A DNA stretch of 64,000 bases from Sphingomonas sp. SUN019. GTDB lineage: Bacteria; Pseudomonadota; Alphaproteobacteria; Sphingomonadales; Sphingomonadaceae. Where the stretch lies: contig NZ_CP096971.1 in NCBI RefSeq assembly GCF_024758705.1, positions 1,178,001 through 1,242,000 on the forward strand, read 5' to 3'. The notes below the pieces were generated by a model. It ran no database searches. It had not been told where the DNA came from and was given only the letters and a program-made list of their open reading frames with translations. The first letter of the stretch is position 1. The number at the start of each line of letters is the position of its first letter. Position numbers and translations under genes: made by a program. This document shows positions 44,173-54,300 of the stretch, in pieces.

Positions 44173-44775
44173 ATGGCTTCTGAAATGTTCGAAAATCCCT
44201 TCACCCTGTTCGACGACTGGTATGCTGCGGCGCGTGAGAGCGAGCCGAACGACCCCAACGCGATGGCGCTGGCCACCGCTGACGCGGGCGGGCGGCCGTC
44301 GGTGCGCATGGTGTTGTTGAAGGGCCACGGCGCGGACGGCTTCGTGTTCTACACCAACCGCGGCAGTCGCAAGGCCGGCGACTTGACGGCGAACGCGCAG
44401 GCGGCGCTGCTCTTCCATTGGAAGTCGCTGCGGCGGCAGGTGCGGATCGAGGGCGCGGTGACGCACGTGACCGACGCCGAGAGCGACGCCTATTTCGCCA
44501 CCCGAAGCCGCGATTCTCAGCTTGGCGCGTGGGCGTCGGACCAGTCGCGGCCGCTCGAGAACCGCGAAACGTTCGAGGCGCGCTTCGCCGAAATGCAGGC
44601 GCGCTTCGACGGCGCCGACGTGCCGCGCCCGCCGTTCTGGGGCGGCTATCGCGTTACCCCCGAGCGACTCGAATTCTGGCAGGACCGCGCGCACCGCCTG
44701 CACGAACGCCGCGTCTTCACCCGCGACGGCGCTGGCCCGGATGGGGGCTGGACCAAAGGGATGCTCTACCCATGA
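44173..44775 (+). CDS. pdxH: Pyridoxamine 5'-phosphate oxidase
   Basis: FMN enzyme that makes pyridoxal phosphate from pyridoxine or pyridoxamine phosphate. 200 residues from ATG 44173. Conserved segments are 'RMVLLKGHGADGFVFYTN', 'SRKAGDL', 'LFHWKSLRRQVRIEG', 'WASDQSRPLENRE' and the C-terminal 'RVTPERLEFWQDRAHRLHER'. A frame upstream of the ATG is antisense to the antitoxin gene. The CDF transporter gene overlaps its stop by four bases. Confidence 0.95.
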   Translation: MASEMFENPFTLFDDWYAAARESEPNDPNAMALATADAGGRPSVRMVLLKGHGADGFVFYTNRGSRKAGDLTANAQAALLFHWKSLRRQVRIEGAVTHVTDAESDAYFATRSRDSQLGAWASDQSRPLENRETFEARFAEMQARFDGADVPRPPFWGGYRVTPERLEFWQDRAHRLHERRVFTRDGAGPDGGWTKGMLYP

Positions 44776-45719
44776 CCCGCGACGAACGCCGCCGGATCAT
44801 CCCGCTCGCGATGCGCGCCGCGATCGCCAGCGTCGCGATGGCAGTTTTCCTGCTCGGCCTGAAAGCGTTTGCCGCGTGGCATACCGGGTCGGTCGCGATG
44901 CTCGGCTCGCTCGCCGACACCGGGCTCGATCTGCTCGCGAGCCTCGTCACGCTGTATGGCGTGAAGCTCGCCGCCGAGCCTGCCGACCACGATCACCGCT
45001 TCGGTCACGGCAAGGCGGAGGCGCTGGCGGCGCTGTTTCAGGTCGTGCTCATCACCGTCTCCGCGATCGGCATCGCGTGGCGCGCGATCGAACGCTTCAA
45101 CAATCCCGCGGTGAACGAGGATGCCAATCTCGGCATCGCCGTGTCGCTGGTCGCGATCGTCGCCACCTTCGCCTTGCTCGCCTATCAACGCAGCATCATC
45201 CGTCAGACCGGTTCGGTCGCGATCCTGGCCGACAATGTCCATTACCAGTCCGACGTGCTGCTGAACGTCGCGGTCATCGCGGCGCTGGTGCTGGACCAGA
45301 TGGTCGGCCTGTCGGGCGCGGATCCGGTGTTCGGCATCGCCATCGCCTTGTGGCTCGTCCTCGGCGCGTTCCGGGCATCGAGCCAGGCGATCGACATGCT
45401 GATGGATAAGGAATGGCCGGAGGATCAGCGCGCCGCCTTCCTCGACGTTGCCGCGCGCTCGCCCGGCCTGAAGGGCATCCACGATTTCCGCACGCGTCGC
45501 GCCGGCGCACACGATTTCGCGCAATTCCACATGGAGGTCGACCGCAACCTGACCGTCGCCGCGGCGCATGACGTGGTCGAAAACGTCGAACGCCGCCTGC
45601 GCGACGTCTTCCCCCGCGTGGAGGTGCTAATCCACCTCGATCCCGAGGGTCATGTCGACACCGACAATCCGCTTGTGGAGGCCGACGTCACGCCGCACTG
45701 GTTCGGGAAAAGGCTGTGA
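44772..45719 (+). CDS. Cation diffusion facilitator (zinc/iron exporter)
   Basis: Proton-coupled exporter of divalent metals in the inner membrane, 315 residues, six helices. Metal-site Asp pairs are in 'GSLADTGLDLLASLVTL' (helix 2) and 'ADNVHYQSDVLLN' (helix 5, HxxxD). 'DHDHRFGHGKAEALAALFQ' is the His-rich loop that follows helix 2. The C-terminal cytoplasmic dimer domain has 'GIHDFRTRRAGAHDFAQFHM' and ends 'VLIHLDP', typical of the FieF/YiiP branch. Coupled to pdxH and PhzF genes by four-base overlaps. Confidence 0.92.
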   Translation: MTRDERRRIIPLAMRAAIASVAMAVFLLGLKAFAAWHTGSVAMLGSLADTGLDLLASLVTLYGVKLAAEPADHDHRFGHGKAEALAALFQVVLITVSAIGIAWRAIERFNNPAVNEDANLGIAVSLVAIVATFALLAYQRSIIRQTGSVAILADNVHYQSDVLLNVAVIAALVLDQMVGLSGADPVFGIAIALWLVLGAFRASSQAIDMLMDKEWPEDQRAAFLDVAARSPGLKGIHDFRTRRAGAHDFAQFHMEVDRNLTVAAAHDVVENVERRLRDVFPRVEVLIHLDPEGHVDTDNPLVEADVTPHWFGKRL

Positions 45720-46510
45720 GAATCCCCTTCGCGCAGATCGACGCCTTCGCCGACGCGCCGTTCACGGGCAATCCCGCGGCGGTGATGCCGCTCGGGAAAT
45801 GGCTCGACGACGCCACGCTGCTGGCGATCGCGGAGGAAAACAACCTCGCCGAAACCGCCTTCATTATTCCCGCGAAGGATGACGAAGCCGATTTCGACCT
45901 GCGCTGGTTCACCCCCGCCGCCGAGGTGGCGCTGTGCGGCCATGCGACGCTGGCGAGCGGGCATTTCGTGCTGTCGTCGGATACCACGCTCGACAAGGTA
46001 CGCTTCCGCACGCGGCAGGCGGGCATCCTCGAAGTCGCGCGTGACGGCGCGAGCTATCGGATGGCGCTCCCCGCCTGGGCGCCCGCTCCCAAGCCGCTCG
46101 ACGGCATCGTCGCCGCGCTCGGCGTCGCCGCGATCGAGACGCTGTGGCATGAAAAGGGCTATGCGCTGGTGATCGTCGCCGGCGAAGCCGCGGTGCTGGC
46201 GGCACAACCCGACCAGCGCGCGCTGGCGAACGAAGGCCCGATCGTCGTCATCGTCTCCGCCCGCGGCGAAACAAGCGACATCGTCAGCCGCGTCTTCGTT
46301 CCCGCGTTCGGCATCGACGAAGACCCGGTGACAGGGTCCGCGCACGCGGTGATGACGCCCTACTGGGCCGAAAAACTCGGCCGCGACGACTTCACCGCCT
46401 TCCAGGCCAGCCCGCGCGGCGGACGGCTGACCTGTCGGCTGGAAGGCGACCGCGTGATCCTCGGCGGCGCGTGCGTCACCTTGATCGAGGGCACGTTCCT
46501 GCTGCCGTAG
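45716..46510 (+). CDS. PhzF-family isomerase-like protein
   Basis: 264 residues, diaminopimelate-epimerase fold. The opening 'QIDAFADAPFTGNPAAVMPL' with the catalytic Glu in 'NNLAETAFI', then 'RWFTPAAEVALCGHATLA' and 'GIDEDPVTGSAHAVMTPYW', are the PhzF set. PhzF proper isomerises DHHA in phenazine synthesis, but no other phenazine gene is near, so this is the common stand-alone relative of unknown substrate. Start is the GTG at 45716 overlapping the CDF stop. A family E repeat follows. Confidence 0.88.
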   Translation: MRIPFAQIDAFADAPFTGNPAAVMPLGKWLDDATLLAIAEENNLAETAFIIPAKDDEADFDLRWFTPAAEVALCGHATLASGHFVLSSDTTLDKVRFRTRQAGILEVARDGASYRMALPAWAPAPKPLDGIVAALGVAAIETLWHEKGYALVIVAGEAAVLAAQPDQRALANEGPIVVIVSARGETSDIVSRVFVPAFGIDEDPVTGSAHAVMTPYWAEKLGRDDFTAFQASPRGGRLTCRLEGDRVILGGACVTLIEGTFLLP

Positions 46511-46532
46511 GCCCAGTCACTACAAAGCAATA

Positions 46533-46643
46533 GCACCACCCCGGCGAACGCCGGGGCCCAGTTGCCAAGTTCAACGTTGGCGCGGGCAAACCTCTCAGGA
46601 TCGGCGGTTTCGTAACTGGACCCCGGCCTGCGCCGGGGTGGTA
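46533..46643. repeat. Family E paired inverted repeat
   Basis: Left arm 'caccaccccggcgaacgccg' and right arm 'cggcctgcgccggggtggta' are inverted, with 'ggcccagttg' and 'taactggacc' inside. Lies between the convergent phzF-like and UVR genes. The left unit matches the single copy at 173-203. Confidence 0.87.
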
Positions 46644-46653
46644 GCCAAGAATA

Positions 46654-46914
46654 CTAACGCCGCCGCTTGCCCCTGGTCATCGGATCGGGCTTCTTCGGCG
46701 GCGTCCAGCCCGGGGGTGGGGTCAGGCGTTGCTGGCTCGTCCCCAGCCCCATCGCGCCCGGCTCCTGCCGCGTCAGCCCCGCCGGATCGATCGCCGCGGG
46801 ATCAGCCCCCGACGATCGCGCCAGGCTGATCAGGTCGCGCAGCCGTTTCGCTTCCTCGAAATCCAGCGCCGCCGCAGCGGCCTCCATCGCACGCTGCAGT
46901 TCGTCGATCGTCAC
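46654..46914 (-). CDS. Small UVR-motif protein
   Basis: 86 residues with a UvrB/UvrC interaction motif at the N-terminus, '[20 protein letters not shown]', followed by 'LRDLI'. The remainder is basic and Pro-rich, with '[20 protein letters not shown]'. The UVR motif is a helical hairpin for protein contacts and occurs in many proteins outside nucleotide excision repair, so the partner is unknown. GTG 46914 overlaps the mnmA stop (GTGA). The pairing with mnmA is seen in related genomes as far as I recall. Confidence 0.75.
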   Translation of the reverse strand: MTIDELQRAMEAAAAALDFEEAKRLRDLISLARSSGADPAAIDPAGLTRQEPGAMGLGTSQQRLTPPPGWTPPKKPDPMTRGKRRR

Positions 46915-48014
46915 GCCGCGACCAAGGCCGCTTCGGTTTCCGCAATCCAGCCGCCGCCCAGCACGCGGGTGCCATCGTACAGCACCGCCGCCTGTCCCGG
47001 TGCCACACCATATTCGGGCGCGTCGAACACCAACCGCTCGCCGACCATCCGCGCGGGGACAGGCTTCGCCATCGACCGCACCTTCGCGGTCAGCGCGCCG
47101 TGCAGCGGCCCCAGCACGTTCATCCGCTCGATCCGCGCCGCGCTGACCGCCAGCGCCGCGCGCGGCCCGACCACGACGCGCTTCGCCGCAGCCTCCAGCC
47201 GCACCACGTACAGCGGCTCCGGCACGCCGCCGATCTCCAGCCCGCGCCGCTGCCCCACGGTAAAGTGGATCAACCCGCGATGCTGCCCCAACGTCCGTCC
47301 CGCCAGATCGACGATCTCGCCCGCGGTATCCGCCTCGGGCCGCAGTTTCTTCACCAGCCCGGCGTAGTCGCCGTCGGGCACGAAGCAGATGTCCTGGCTG
47401 TCGGGCTTCCCCGCCACGCCCAGCCCCAGCTCCCCCGCAATCTCGCGCACCCGCGCCTTCGGCAACGCGCCCAGCGGAAAGCGCAGAAAATCGAGCTGAT
47501 CGCGAGTCGTCGCGAACAGGAAATAACTCTGGTCCCGCGCCGGGTCCGCCCCGCGGTGCAGTTCGGCCCCGTCCGCCCCCTCGACGCGCTGCACATAATG
47601 CCCGGTCGCCAGGCAATCCGCCCCCAGATCCTTCGCCAGCGCGAACAGATCGGTAAACTTCGGCCCCATGTTGCACTGGACGCACGGGATCGGCGTCCTC
47701 CCCGCCAAATACTCGTCAGCGAACTTGTCGATCACGGTCTCGCGAAAACTGCTCTCGTGATCGAAGACGTAATGCGCGATCCCCAGCCGGTCGCACACCG
47801 CGCGCGCATCGCGGATATCGCGCCCCGCACAGCACGATCCCGCGCGGCCGACCGCTTCGCCGTGATCGTACAGTTGCAACGTCACGCCGATCGTCTCCGC
47901 GCCCGTCGCATGCGCCAGCGCCGCGACGACCGAGCTGTCCACCCCGCCCGACATCGCGACGACAATGCGCTTGCCCGCAAGCGATCCGCCCAGCTGAAAA
48001 TCCGTTACATCCAT
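46911..48014 (-). CDS. mnmA: tRNA-specific 2-thiouridylase MnmA
   Basis: Adds sulfur to U34 of tRNA-Lys, -Glu and -Gln in the cytoplasm. 367 residues. PP-loop '[14 protein letters not shown]' (about residues 19-31), substrate-site '[16 protein letters not shown]' with the first catalytic Cys, 'LATGHYVQ', '[13 protein letters not shown]', '[13 protein letters not shown]' with the second Cys, and '[14 protein letters not shown]'. Normal length. It is coupled to the UVR gene downstream. Confidence 0.96.
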   Translation of the reverse strand: MDVTDFQLGGSLAGKRIVVAMSGGVDSSVVAALAHATGAETIGVTLQLYDHGEAVGRAGSCCAGRDIRDARAVCDRLGIAHYVFDHESSFRETVIDKFADEYLAGRTPIPCVQCNMGPKFTDLFALAKDLGADCLATGHYVQRVEGADGAELHRGADPARDQSYFLFATTRDQLDFLRFPLGALPKARVREIAGELGLGVAGKPDSQDICFVPDGDYAGLVKKLRPEADTAGEIVDLAGRTLGQHRGLIHFTVGQRRGLEIGGVPEPLYVVRLEAAAKRVVVGPRAALAVSAARIERMNVLGPLHGALTAKVRSMAKPVPARMVGERLVFDAPEYGVAPGQAAVLYDGTRVLGGGWIAETEAALVAA

Positions 48015-48147
48015 GATCGCGCTCAGATAGGCGCTCGCGGCTCCTTGCGCAAAGTAACCTCCATGAAGGAAGCGTTTCAGCCGGTTTTACCGGACCTTCA
48101 GCACAACCCCCTATCACCCGACTCGAACGACGGTGTTCGCGTGAAGG

Positions 48148-48381
48148 GTGCGTGTGGATTTAAGCTTTTCCCGGTTCGACAAGGACGTGGCCGTCACCGT
48201 CCTGCCGCCCGACCTGGCGGTGCTGATGGTGCATATCGCCGCACGTCAGGCCGCATCGCCGACCGCGCTGGAGCATCATTGCGCCACCCGGCCTGCACTC
48301 GAGACGGCGCTGTTCGCGCCAGTCGACGGCGCATTCAACGGCCCGGTCGCGCGGACATTGTTGAAGTGGAAGAACGAATGA
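48148..48381 (+). CDS. Small conserved-looking hypothetical protein
   Basis: 77 residues from GTG 48148 (GTG 48154 also possible). 'LSFSRFDKDVAVTVLPPDLA' is followed by 'VLMVHIAARQAASPTALEHH', so the middle is amphipathic, with no Cys, signal or known motif. It lies 105 bases before sciP, in the same direction, and starts about 130 bases from the divergent mnmA start. No family recognised; the frame has no stop conflicts and GC-rich third positions, which mildly supports it as a gene. Confidence 0.45.
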   Translation: MRVDLSFSRFDKDVAVTVLPPDLAVLMVHIAARQAASPTALEHHCATRPALETALFAPVDGAFNGPVARTLLKWKNE

Positions 48382-48486
48382 AGGGTCTGTTTACCGTGGC
48401 CCTTTAGTCGGCGTTGAATCCGCATCGCTACAACGGGCGATATTGGAATTGGAGAGGGGGCCCCCCGCCCCGAACCGAGGTTGAGT

Positions 48487-48786
48487 ATGATCGAGAACCA
48501 GAAGATACGTCCCGCCCGCGTCATCGGCCCGCTTGGCGAGCCATTGACGCTCGACAGCCTGCCGCCGTCCGACACCACGCGCTGGGTCGTGCGCCGCAAG
48601 GCGGAAGTTGTGGCCGCCGTCAACGGCGGGCTGCTGAGCGTGGACGAGGTGTGCGAACGCTACAATCTGACGGTCGAGGAATTCGCCGGCTGGCAGCGCG
48701 CGATCGACCGTTCCGGGATGCCCGGCCTGCGCGTGACCCGCATCCAGCACTACAAGACGCTGTACGAACGCCAACAGAAATACTGA
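48487..48786 (+). CDS. sciP: CtrA-inhibitor SciP (DUF1153)
   Basis: Small transcription regulator of the alphaproteobacterial cell cycle, 99 residues. In Caulobacter it binds DNA and blocks CtrA-activated promoters. 'RPARVIGPLGEPLTLDSLPP' and 'RWVVRRKAEVVAAVNGGLLS' are the conserved start and helix-turn-helix region, followed by 'YNLTVEEFAGWQRAIDR'. Start ATG 48487; TTG 48481 is also in frame. A GAATC site (48417-48421), the CcrM/GcrA sequence GANTC, lies in its leader, but a single site is expected by chance often. No clear CtrA box seen. Confidence 0.93.
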   Translation: MIENQKIRPARVIGPLGEPLTLDSLPPSDTTRWVVRRKAEVVAAVNGGLLSVDEVCERYNLTVEEFAGWQRAIDRSGMPGLRVTRIQHYKTLYERQQKY

Positions 48787-48876
48787 TTGAGGTTACGGAC
48801 ACGGAACAAACTATTCCCCCTGCGAGTATTTGACCCAGCGCCCGGAAGTGGTCGGGCTAACGCAGGGGAGTTTCTC

Positions 48877-49149
48877 ATGAATTTCATCATCTGGCTCATC
48901 GTGGGCGGTGTCATCGGCTGGATCGCCAGCATGATCATGCGTACCGACGCACAACAGGGCATCTTCCTGAACATCATCGTCGGCATCGTCGGCGCGTTCA
49001 TCGGCGGCTTCGTCGGCAGCGCGCTCGGCATCGGCGGCGCGAACATCAACGATTCGGGTCTGACCATCACCTCGTTCCTGGTGTCGCTGGTCGGTGCAGT
49101 GATCCTGCTCGCGATCGTGAACCTCGTTCGTCGTGGTCGCGTGCGTTAA
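48877..49149 (+). CDS. GlsB/YeaQ/YmgE-family stress membrane protein
   Basis: 90-residue membrane protein with three helices: 'FIIWLIVGGVIGWIASMIM', 'FLNIIVGIVGAFIGGFVGSA' and 'TSFLVSLVGAVILLAIVNLV'. The Gly-rich pattern is the GlsB/YeaQ/YmgE (transglycosylase-associated) family, often under general stress control. A GGAAC (48803-48807), the -35 half of the alphaproteobacterial EcfG type, lies upstream, but the -10 half is poor. I chose the ATG at 48877, which has a good 'caggggag' site nine bases before it. A terminator follows at 49179. Confidence 0.9.
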   Translation: MNFIIWLIVGGVIGWIASMIMRTDAQQGIFLNIIVGIVGAFIGGFVGSALGIGGANINDSGLTITSFLVSLVGAVILLAIVNLVRRGRVR

Positions 49150-49178
49150 TCCGCACCGCATACCGACTGACGAAAAAG

Positions 49179-49208
49179 CGGCCGCCCGAGAAATCGGGCG
49201 GCCGTTTT
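49179..49208. terminator. Strong bidirectional intrinsic terminator
   Basis: Perfect 11-bp stem CGGCCGCCCGA / TCGGGCGGCCG with a GAAA tetraloop, followed by TTTT on the plus strand (49205-49208) and preceded by AAAAA (49173-49177), so it also works on the minus strand. It sits between the stops of the convergent GlsB and SIMPL genes. Confidence 0.92.
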
Positions 49209-49218
49209 CGTGTAAGGA

Positions 49219-49947
49219 TCAGCGAAGCACGAACCGCACCAGTAACGTCGCGGTGACCTCGCTTTCGCCGGGCAGCACCACGGTCGCCGAATCCTGCGCC
49301 ACCGCGCGCGCCATATACGGCATCGGCGGGCGTGGCCCTTCTCCCGCATTCTCGCCGCTTTCGCTGATCGATGCGATCCGTTCTACCCGCAGCCCGGCCG
49401 CCTGCGCATACAGTTCGGCCCGCGCCCGCGCCTTCTTCACCGCATCGGTGCGCGCCTCGTCCAGCGCCGCCTCGGGGCGGTCGATCGACATCGCCGGCCC
49501 GTCGATCTGGTTCGCGCCCGCCGTCACCAGCGCATCCAGCGCCGCGCCGCTCTTGGCGATGTCGCGGAATTTCACGGTGACGGTGTTCGTCGCCTGATAG
49601 CCGGTGATCTTCGGCGGCTGGTTCTCGACATAGCGGTATTGCGGGCTGAGGCCGACGTTGCTGGTCGTCACGTCGCGCGTCGCGACGCCCGCCGCCTTCA
49701 GCGCCGCGACGACGCGCGCCATCCGGTTTGAGTTCTCGGACAACGCCGCGCCGGCGGTAGCCGCCTGCGTCACCACCCCAGCACGGATCGTCGCCACATC
49801 GGGCGTGCGGACGGTCCGCCCGATCGCGCTGACCTCCAGCAACGTCGCATCGGCCGGGGTCGTCGCGATCGGCGGCGCACCCTGCGCACCGGCATTCGCA
49901 GCAGGAAGGGCGGCGGCCATCGCCGCCAGCATAAGGGTCGTGCGCAT
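49219..49947 (-). CDS. SIMPL (DUF541) domain periplasmic protein
   Basis: 242 residues from ATG 49947, with a signal peptide ('LMLAAMAAALPAANAGAQ'). The domain has 'LLEVSAIGRTVRTPDVATIR', 'DVTTSNVGLSPQYRY', 'GYQATNTVTVKFRDI' and 'AVKKARARAELYAQAAGL', the typical oscillating beta-alpha pattern of SIMPL/DUF541. Members include E. coli YggE, an oxidative-stress-protective periplasmic oligomer. Function here is inferred. A longer start at 49971 is possible. Confidence 0.88.
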   Translation of the reverse strand: MRTTLMLAAMAAALPAANAGAQGAPPIATTPADATLLEVSAIGRTVRTPDVATIRAGVVTQAATAGAALSENSNRMARVVAALKAAGVATRDVTTSNVGLSPQYRYVENQPPKITGYQATNTVTVKFRDIAKSGAALDALVTAGANQIDGPAMSIDRPEAALDEARTDAVKKARARAELYAQAAGLRVERIASISESGENAGEGPRPPMPYMARAVAQDSATVVLPGESEVTATLLVRFVLR

Positions 49948-50174
49948 CGAATCGGTAACTCCCTGTTTCACATCGGTTCCGCCGCTCTGCCTGCGAAACG
50001 ATCAACCGTAGCTGAACGGGTATATCGCTTGAGAACGATGCCCGAATCTGGCAAGGGCCGCGCGGGGAAAAATCGGCCTCTTGAGGCCGGTGATTTATTT
50101 CGATAATACACGTCGTAGCGAATGGGTCACCGACCGGCCCGGCGCTCATGGTCGGGATGGGGAAAGTGACGCGC

Positions 50175-51350
50175 ATGAACTACGAAACCGGAAATCTGGA
50201 CGGCGAGCGTCTGATGCTCGAATCGCCCGAGAACGGTTCGCGGCGGCGTCGCTGGATCATCATCGGCGCGGTCGTCGCGATATTGGTGGTGGCAGCCATC
50301 GCCTGGTCGATGATGTCGGGATCGAGCGCCGCGCCCAAGGCCGGGACTGCGCCCGCGGACCAGATGCCGACCGTCACCGTCGTCGTTCCCGGCCGCAAGC
50401 CGGTCGATCGCGCGATCAGCGCCACGGGCACGCTCGCCGCGCGCCGCGAAATGCCGGTCGGCGTCGCGGGCGAAGGCGGGATGGTCACGCGCGTGCTAGT
50501 CGAACCCGGCCAGTGGGTGCGCAAGGGCCAGGTGCTCGCGCTGGTCGATCGCTCCGTCCAGACACAGACCGCCGCCAGTCTCGGCGCACAGATCGGCGTG
50601 GCGCGCTCCGACCTCGTCCTCGCGCAGGCCGAACTCGACCGCGCGCAGCAACTCGTCGGGCGCGGCTTCATCAGCCAGGCCGACGTCCAGCGCCGTATAG
50701 CCACGCGCGACGCCGCCGCCGCCCGCGTTAAGGTCGCGCAGGCCACCGCGTCCGAACAACGCGCGCGCAACGACCGGCTCGACATCCGCGCCCCCGAAGC
50801 GGGCCTGATCCTGACGCGTCAGGTCGAACCCGGCCAGATCATCGGTGCAGGTTCGGGCATCCTGTTCCGCATGGCCAAGGGCGGCGAGATGGAGATGCGC
50901 GCGCAACTGGCCGAAAGCGACCTCGTGACGCTGCGTCCCGGCGCGCGCGCTACCGTGACTCCGGTCGGCGACGTGCGGAAATTCAGCGGGCAAGTGTGGC
51001 AGGTCGCGCCGATCATCGATCCGCAAACGCGGCAAGGCATTGCGCGCGTCGCGCTCAGCTACGATCCGGCGCTCCGCCCCGGCGGCTTCGCCTCGGCCAC
51101 GATCGTCGGCGGCACCAGCACCCAGCCCGAACTGCCGCAATCCGCGATCATGAGCGACGATCAGGGCAATTTCGTGTACGTCGTCGATGCCCAGAACAAG
51201 GTGCAGCGGCGAGGCGTGCGGCTCGGTACGGTATCCGACACGACGGTCGCGATCGCCGATGGTCTGGGCGGCGACGAACGCGTCGTGCTGTCGGCAGGCG
51301 CATTCCTCAACCCGGGGCAGAAGATCGCACCGGTGACGAAAAAGGGCTGA
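50175..51350 (+). CDS. RND efflux periplasmic adaptor (membrane fusion protein)
   Basis: 391 residues. A membrane helix ('WIIIGAVVAILVVAAIAWSM', about 26-45) tethers the periplasmic part. The HlyD pattern is seen in the lipoyl halves ('REMPVGVAGEGGMVTRVLVE' and 'DIRAPEAGLI'), separated by a coiled-coil hairpin with 'LGAQIGVARSDLVLAQAELD'. Links the inner-membrane pump encoded next to an outer-membrane channel. No TolC-type gene is in the window. Start ATG 50175 chosen over 50148; both are in frame. Confidence 0.92.
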   Translation: MNYETGNLDGERLMLESPENGSRRRRWIIIGAVVAILVVAAIAWSMMSGSSAAPKAGTAPADQMPTVTVVVPGRKPVDRAISATGTLAARREMPVGVAGEGGMVTRVLVEPGQWVRKGQVLALVDRSVQTQTAASLGAQIGVARSDLVLAQAELDRAQQLVGRGFISQADVQRRIATRDAAAARVKVAQATASEQRARNDRLDIRAPEAGLILTRQVEPGQIIGAGSGILFRMAKGGEMEMRAQLAESDLVTLRPGARATVTPVGDVRKFSGQVWQVAPIIDPQTRQGIARVALSYDPALRPGGFASATIVGGTSTQPELPQSAIMSDDQGNFVYVVDAQNKVQRRGVRLGTVSDTTVAIADGLGGDERVVLSAGAFLNPGQKIAPVTKKG

Positions 51351-51356
51351 CGCGAC

Positions 51357-54300
51357 ATGGGTTTCCGCAACATCTCCGCGTGGTCGATCCGCAATCCGGT
51401 CCCGTCGATCGTCCTGTTCCTGATGCTGACGGTCGCAGGGATCGTCAGTTTCTACCGCATGGACATCAACCAGGAACCGGACATCGATTTCCCCGCGGTG
51501 GCGGTGGAGATCAGCCAGCCGGGCGCCGCGCCGAGCGAACTGGAAACCCAGATCACGCAGCGCGTCGAAGCCGCGACACGCAGCATCGAGGGCGTCGACG
51601 AAATCCAGTCGTTCGTCAGCGAAGGCAATTCGACGACGATTATCCAGCTCGACATCGGCACGCCGGTCGATCGCGCGGTCAACGAAGTGCGCGATGCGAT
51701 CACGCAGGAACGCGGCAACCTGCCCGAAGGCATCCTGGAGCCGCAGGTCAGCCGGGTGAAGATCAACGACGACGATCTCGGCAGTTTCTCCGCGATCGCC
51801 ACCGACATGACGGTCGAACAGCTCAGCTGGTACATCGACAATACCGTCGCGAAGGAACTGCTGTCGGTCCCCGGCCTCGCCTCGGTCGAGCGCAACGGCG
51901 GCGTCGATCGCGAAATCCGCGTCATCCTCGATCCCGCGAAGCTCGCCGCGCAGGGCCTGACCGCGACGCAGATCAATCAGCAATTGCGCCAGGTGAATTT
52001 GAACGCCGCGGGCGGCCGCGCCGAAATCGCCGGGTCCGAACAATCGCTGCGCGTGCTCGGCAACGCCCGCAACGCCTATGAACTCGGCCAGACGCAGATC
52101 ACGGTCGGCGACGGGCGGACGGTGAAGCTCAGCGACATCGGCGTCGTGCGCGATCTCTACGCCGAACAGCGTTCCGCCGCGTCGGTCGACGGCCGCCCGG
52201 TGCTCAGCTTTGATTTCAAGCGCGCGAAGGGCGCGTCCGACGTCACCGTGTTCAAGGATGCGAAGGCAAAGCTGGAATCGCTTGAAAAGCGCAACCCGGC
52301 GGTCAAGTTCAAGATGCGCATCAACGGCTCCAAATATGCGATGGAGCAATATAAGAGCGCGATCCACGCGATGATCGAGGGCGCGGTGCTCGCGGTCTTC
52401 ATCGTGTTCCTGTTCCTGCGCGACTGGCGCGCGACCGCCATTTCGGCGCTCGCGATTCCGCTCTCGGCCATCCCCGCCTTCTGGTTCATGGACCTGATGG
52501 GCTTCACGCTGAACAGCATGACCTTGCTCGCGCTGAGTCTCGTCGCAGGCGTGCTGGTCGACGACGCGATCGTGGAGATCGAGAACATCGTCCGCCACAT
52601 GCGCATGGGTAAAAGCGCGTATCAGGCGTCGATCGACGCCGCGGACGAGATCGGCCTTGCCGTGCTCGCCACCACGATGGCGATCGTCGCGGTCTTCCTG
52701 CCGGTCGGCCTGATGCCCGGCGTGTCGGGTCAGTTCTTCAAGAACTTCGGCCTGACCGTCGTCGTCGCGGTGCTGATGAGCCTTGCCGTCGCGCGCCTCA
52801 TCACGCCGATGATCGCCGCCTACTTTCTCAAATCCTTCGGTCACGCCGAGCACGGCGAAGGCTGGCTGATGGACGTGTATATGAAGGTGCTGCGCTGGAC
52901 GCTGGTCACATCGAAGGCACACGCGGCGCGCGCGCGCGGCGGTTATCACAAGGCCACCGCATACCTGCGCGATCACCGCGTTTGGGTGATGGGCATGGGC
53001 GGCCTTGCGTTCCTTGCGACGATCTGGTGTTTCACCGCGCTGCCGATGCAGTTCCAGCCCGCGACCGATCAGGAACGCAGCACCGTGACGATCACGATGG
53101 CGCCGGGCACCACGCTCGCGCAGACGCAGGGCGTCGTGACGCAGGTCTACGACATTCTCCGCAAACAGCCCGAGGTCGAGACGGTCTATACCCGCGCGTT
53201 CGTCGGCAACGGCCGCGTGACGGCGCAGTTCAAGGAAAAGCGCGACAAGACGTCGACCGAATTCGAACGCGCGCTGGCCCCCGAACTCGCGAAGATTCCC
53301 GACGCGCGCGTCAACTTCCAGTCGCAGTTCGGCTGGGGCGACAACAACCGCGACGTATCGATCACGCTGGGCGGCGACGATCCGGTCGAGCTGCGCAACA
53401 CCGCGAACAAGATCGTGCGTGAGATGTCCGGGCTGCAGGGCCTGCTCGCGCCGCGCATCGCGGGCGACCTGAACCGCCCGGAAATCGTCATCCGGCCACG
53501 GCTCGATCTCGCCGCGAACCTGGGCGTCACGACCAGCGCCTTGTCCAGCGCGATCCGCATCGCGACGCTGGGCGACATCGACCAGAACAGCGCGCGCTTC
53601 TCGCTCAGCGACCGGCAGATCCCGATCCGCGTCGCGCTCGACCAGTCGTCGCGTTCGCGCCTCGCCACGATCGAGAACCTGCCCGTCCAGACGCAGAGCG
53701 GCGGTTCGGTGCCGCTGTCGGTGGTGGCGCAGATCGGCTTCGGCTCGGGTCCGACCAAGATCAACCGGCTGAACCAGCAGCGCCAGCTAACGATCGGCGC
53801 GGACCTGTCGCCCGGCCTGGTGCTCAGCGACGCGATGAAGAAGGTCAACGAACTGCCGGCGATGAAGAACCTGCCGCTCGGCGTGCAGCGGATGAGCGTC
53901 GGGCAGGCGAAATGGCAGATGGAGATGCTGATCAGCTTCGCCATTGCGGTCGTCTCGGGCATCTTCCTCGTGTTCTCGGTCCTCGTCCTGCTCTACCGCC
54001 GCCTGCTCCCGCCGCTCGTCAACATGGGGTCGCTCGCGCTCGCCCCGCTCGGCGGGCTGCTGGCGCTGATGGCGACTGGCCATGCATTGTCGCTGCCGGT
54101 GTTCATCGGCATCCTCATGCTGCTCGGTATCGTCGCGAAGAACTCGATCCTCGTCATCGATTTCGCGCTGGAGGAGATGAGCAAGGGCGTCGGCGTCTAT
54201 AACGCGATCGTCGATGCGGGGCACAAGCGTGCGCAGCCGATCGTGATGACGACGGTCGCGATGATCGCGGGCATGGTCCCGACCGCTTTGTCGCTGTCGG

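Noticed and set aside
45716..46510. Phenazine biosynthesis cluster
   Set aside because: Only a PhzF-like gene is present; stand-alone PhzF relatives are common and no other phz genes are near.
48803..48830. EcfG-type stress promoter before the GlsB gene
   Set aside because: GGAAC is present, but the -10 half and spacing do not fit; kept only as a remark.
50496..52976. Minus-strand open frame of 826 codons
   Set aside because: Antisense to the RND adaptor and pump, both of which have clear motifs.
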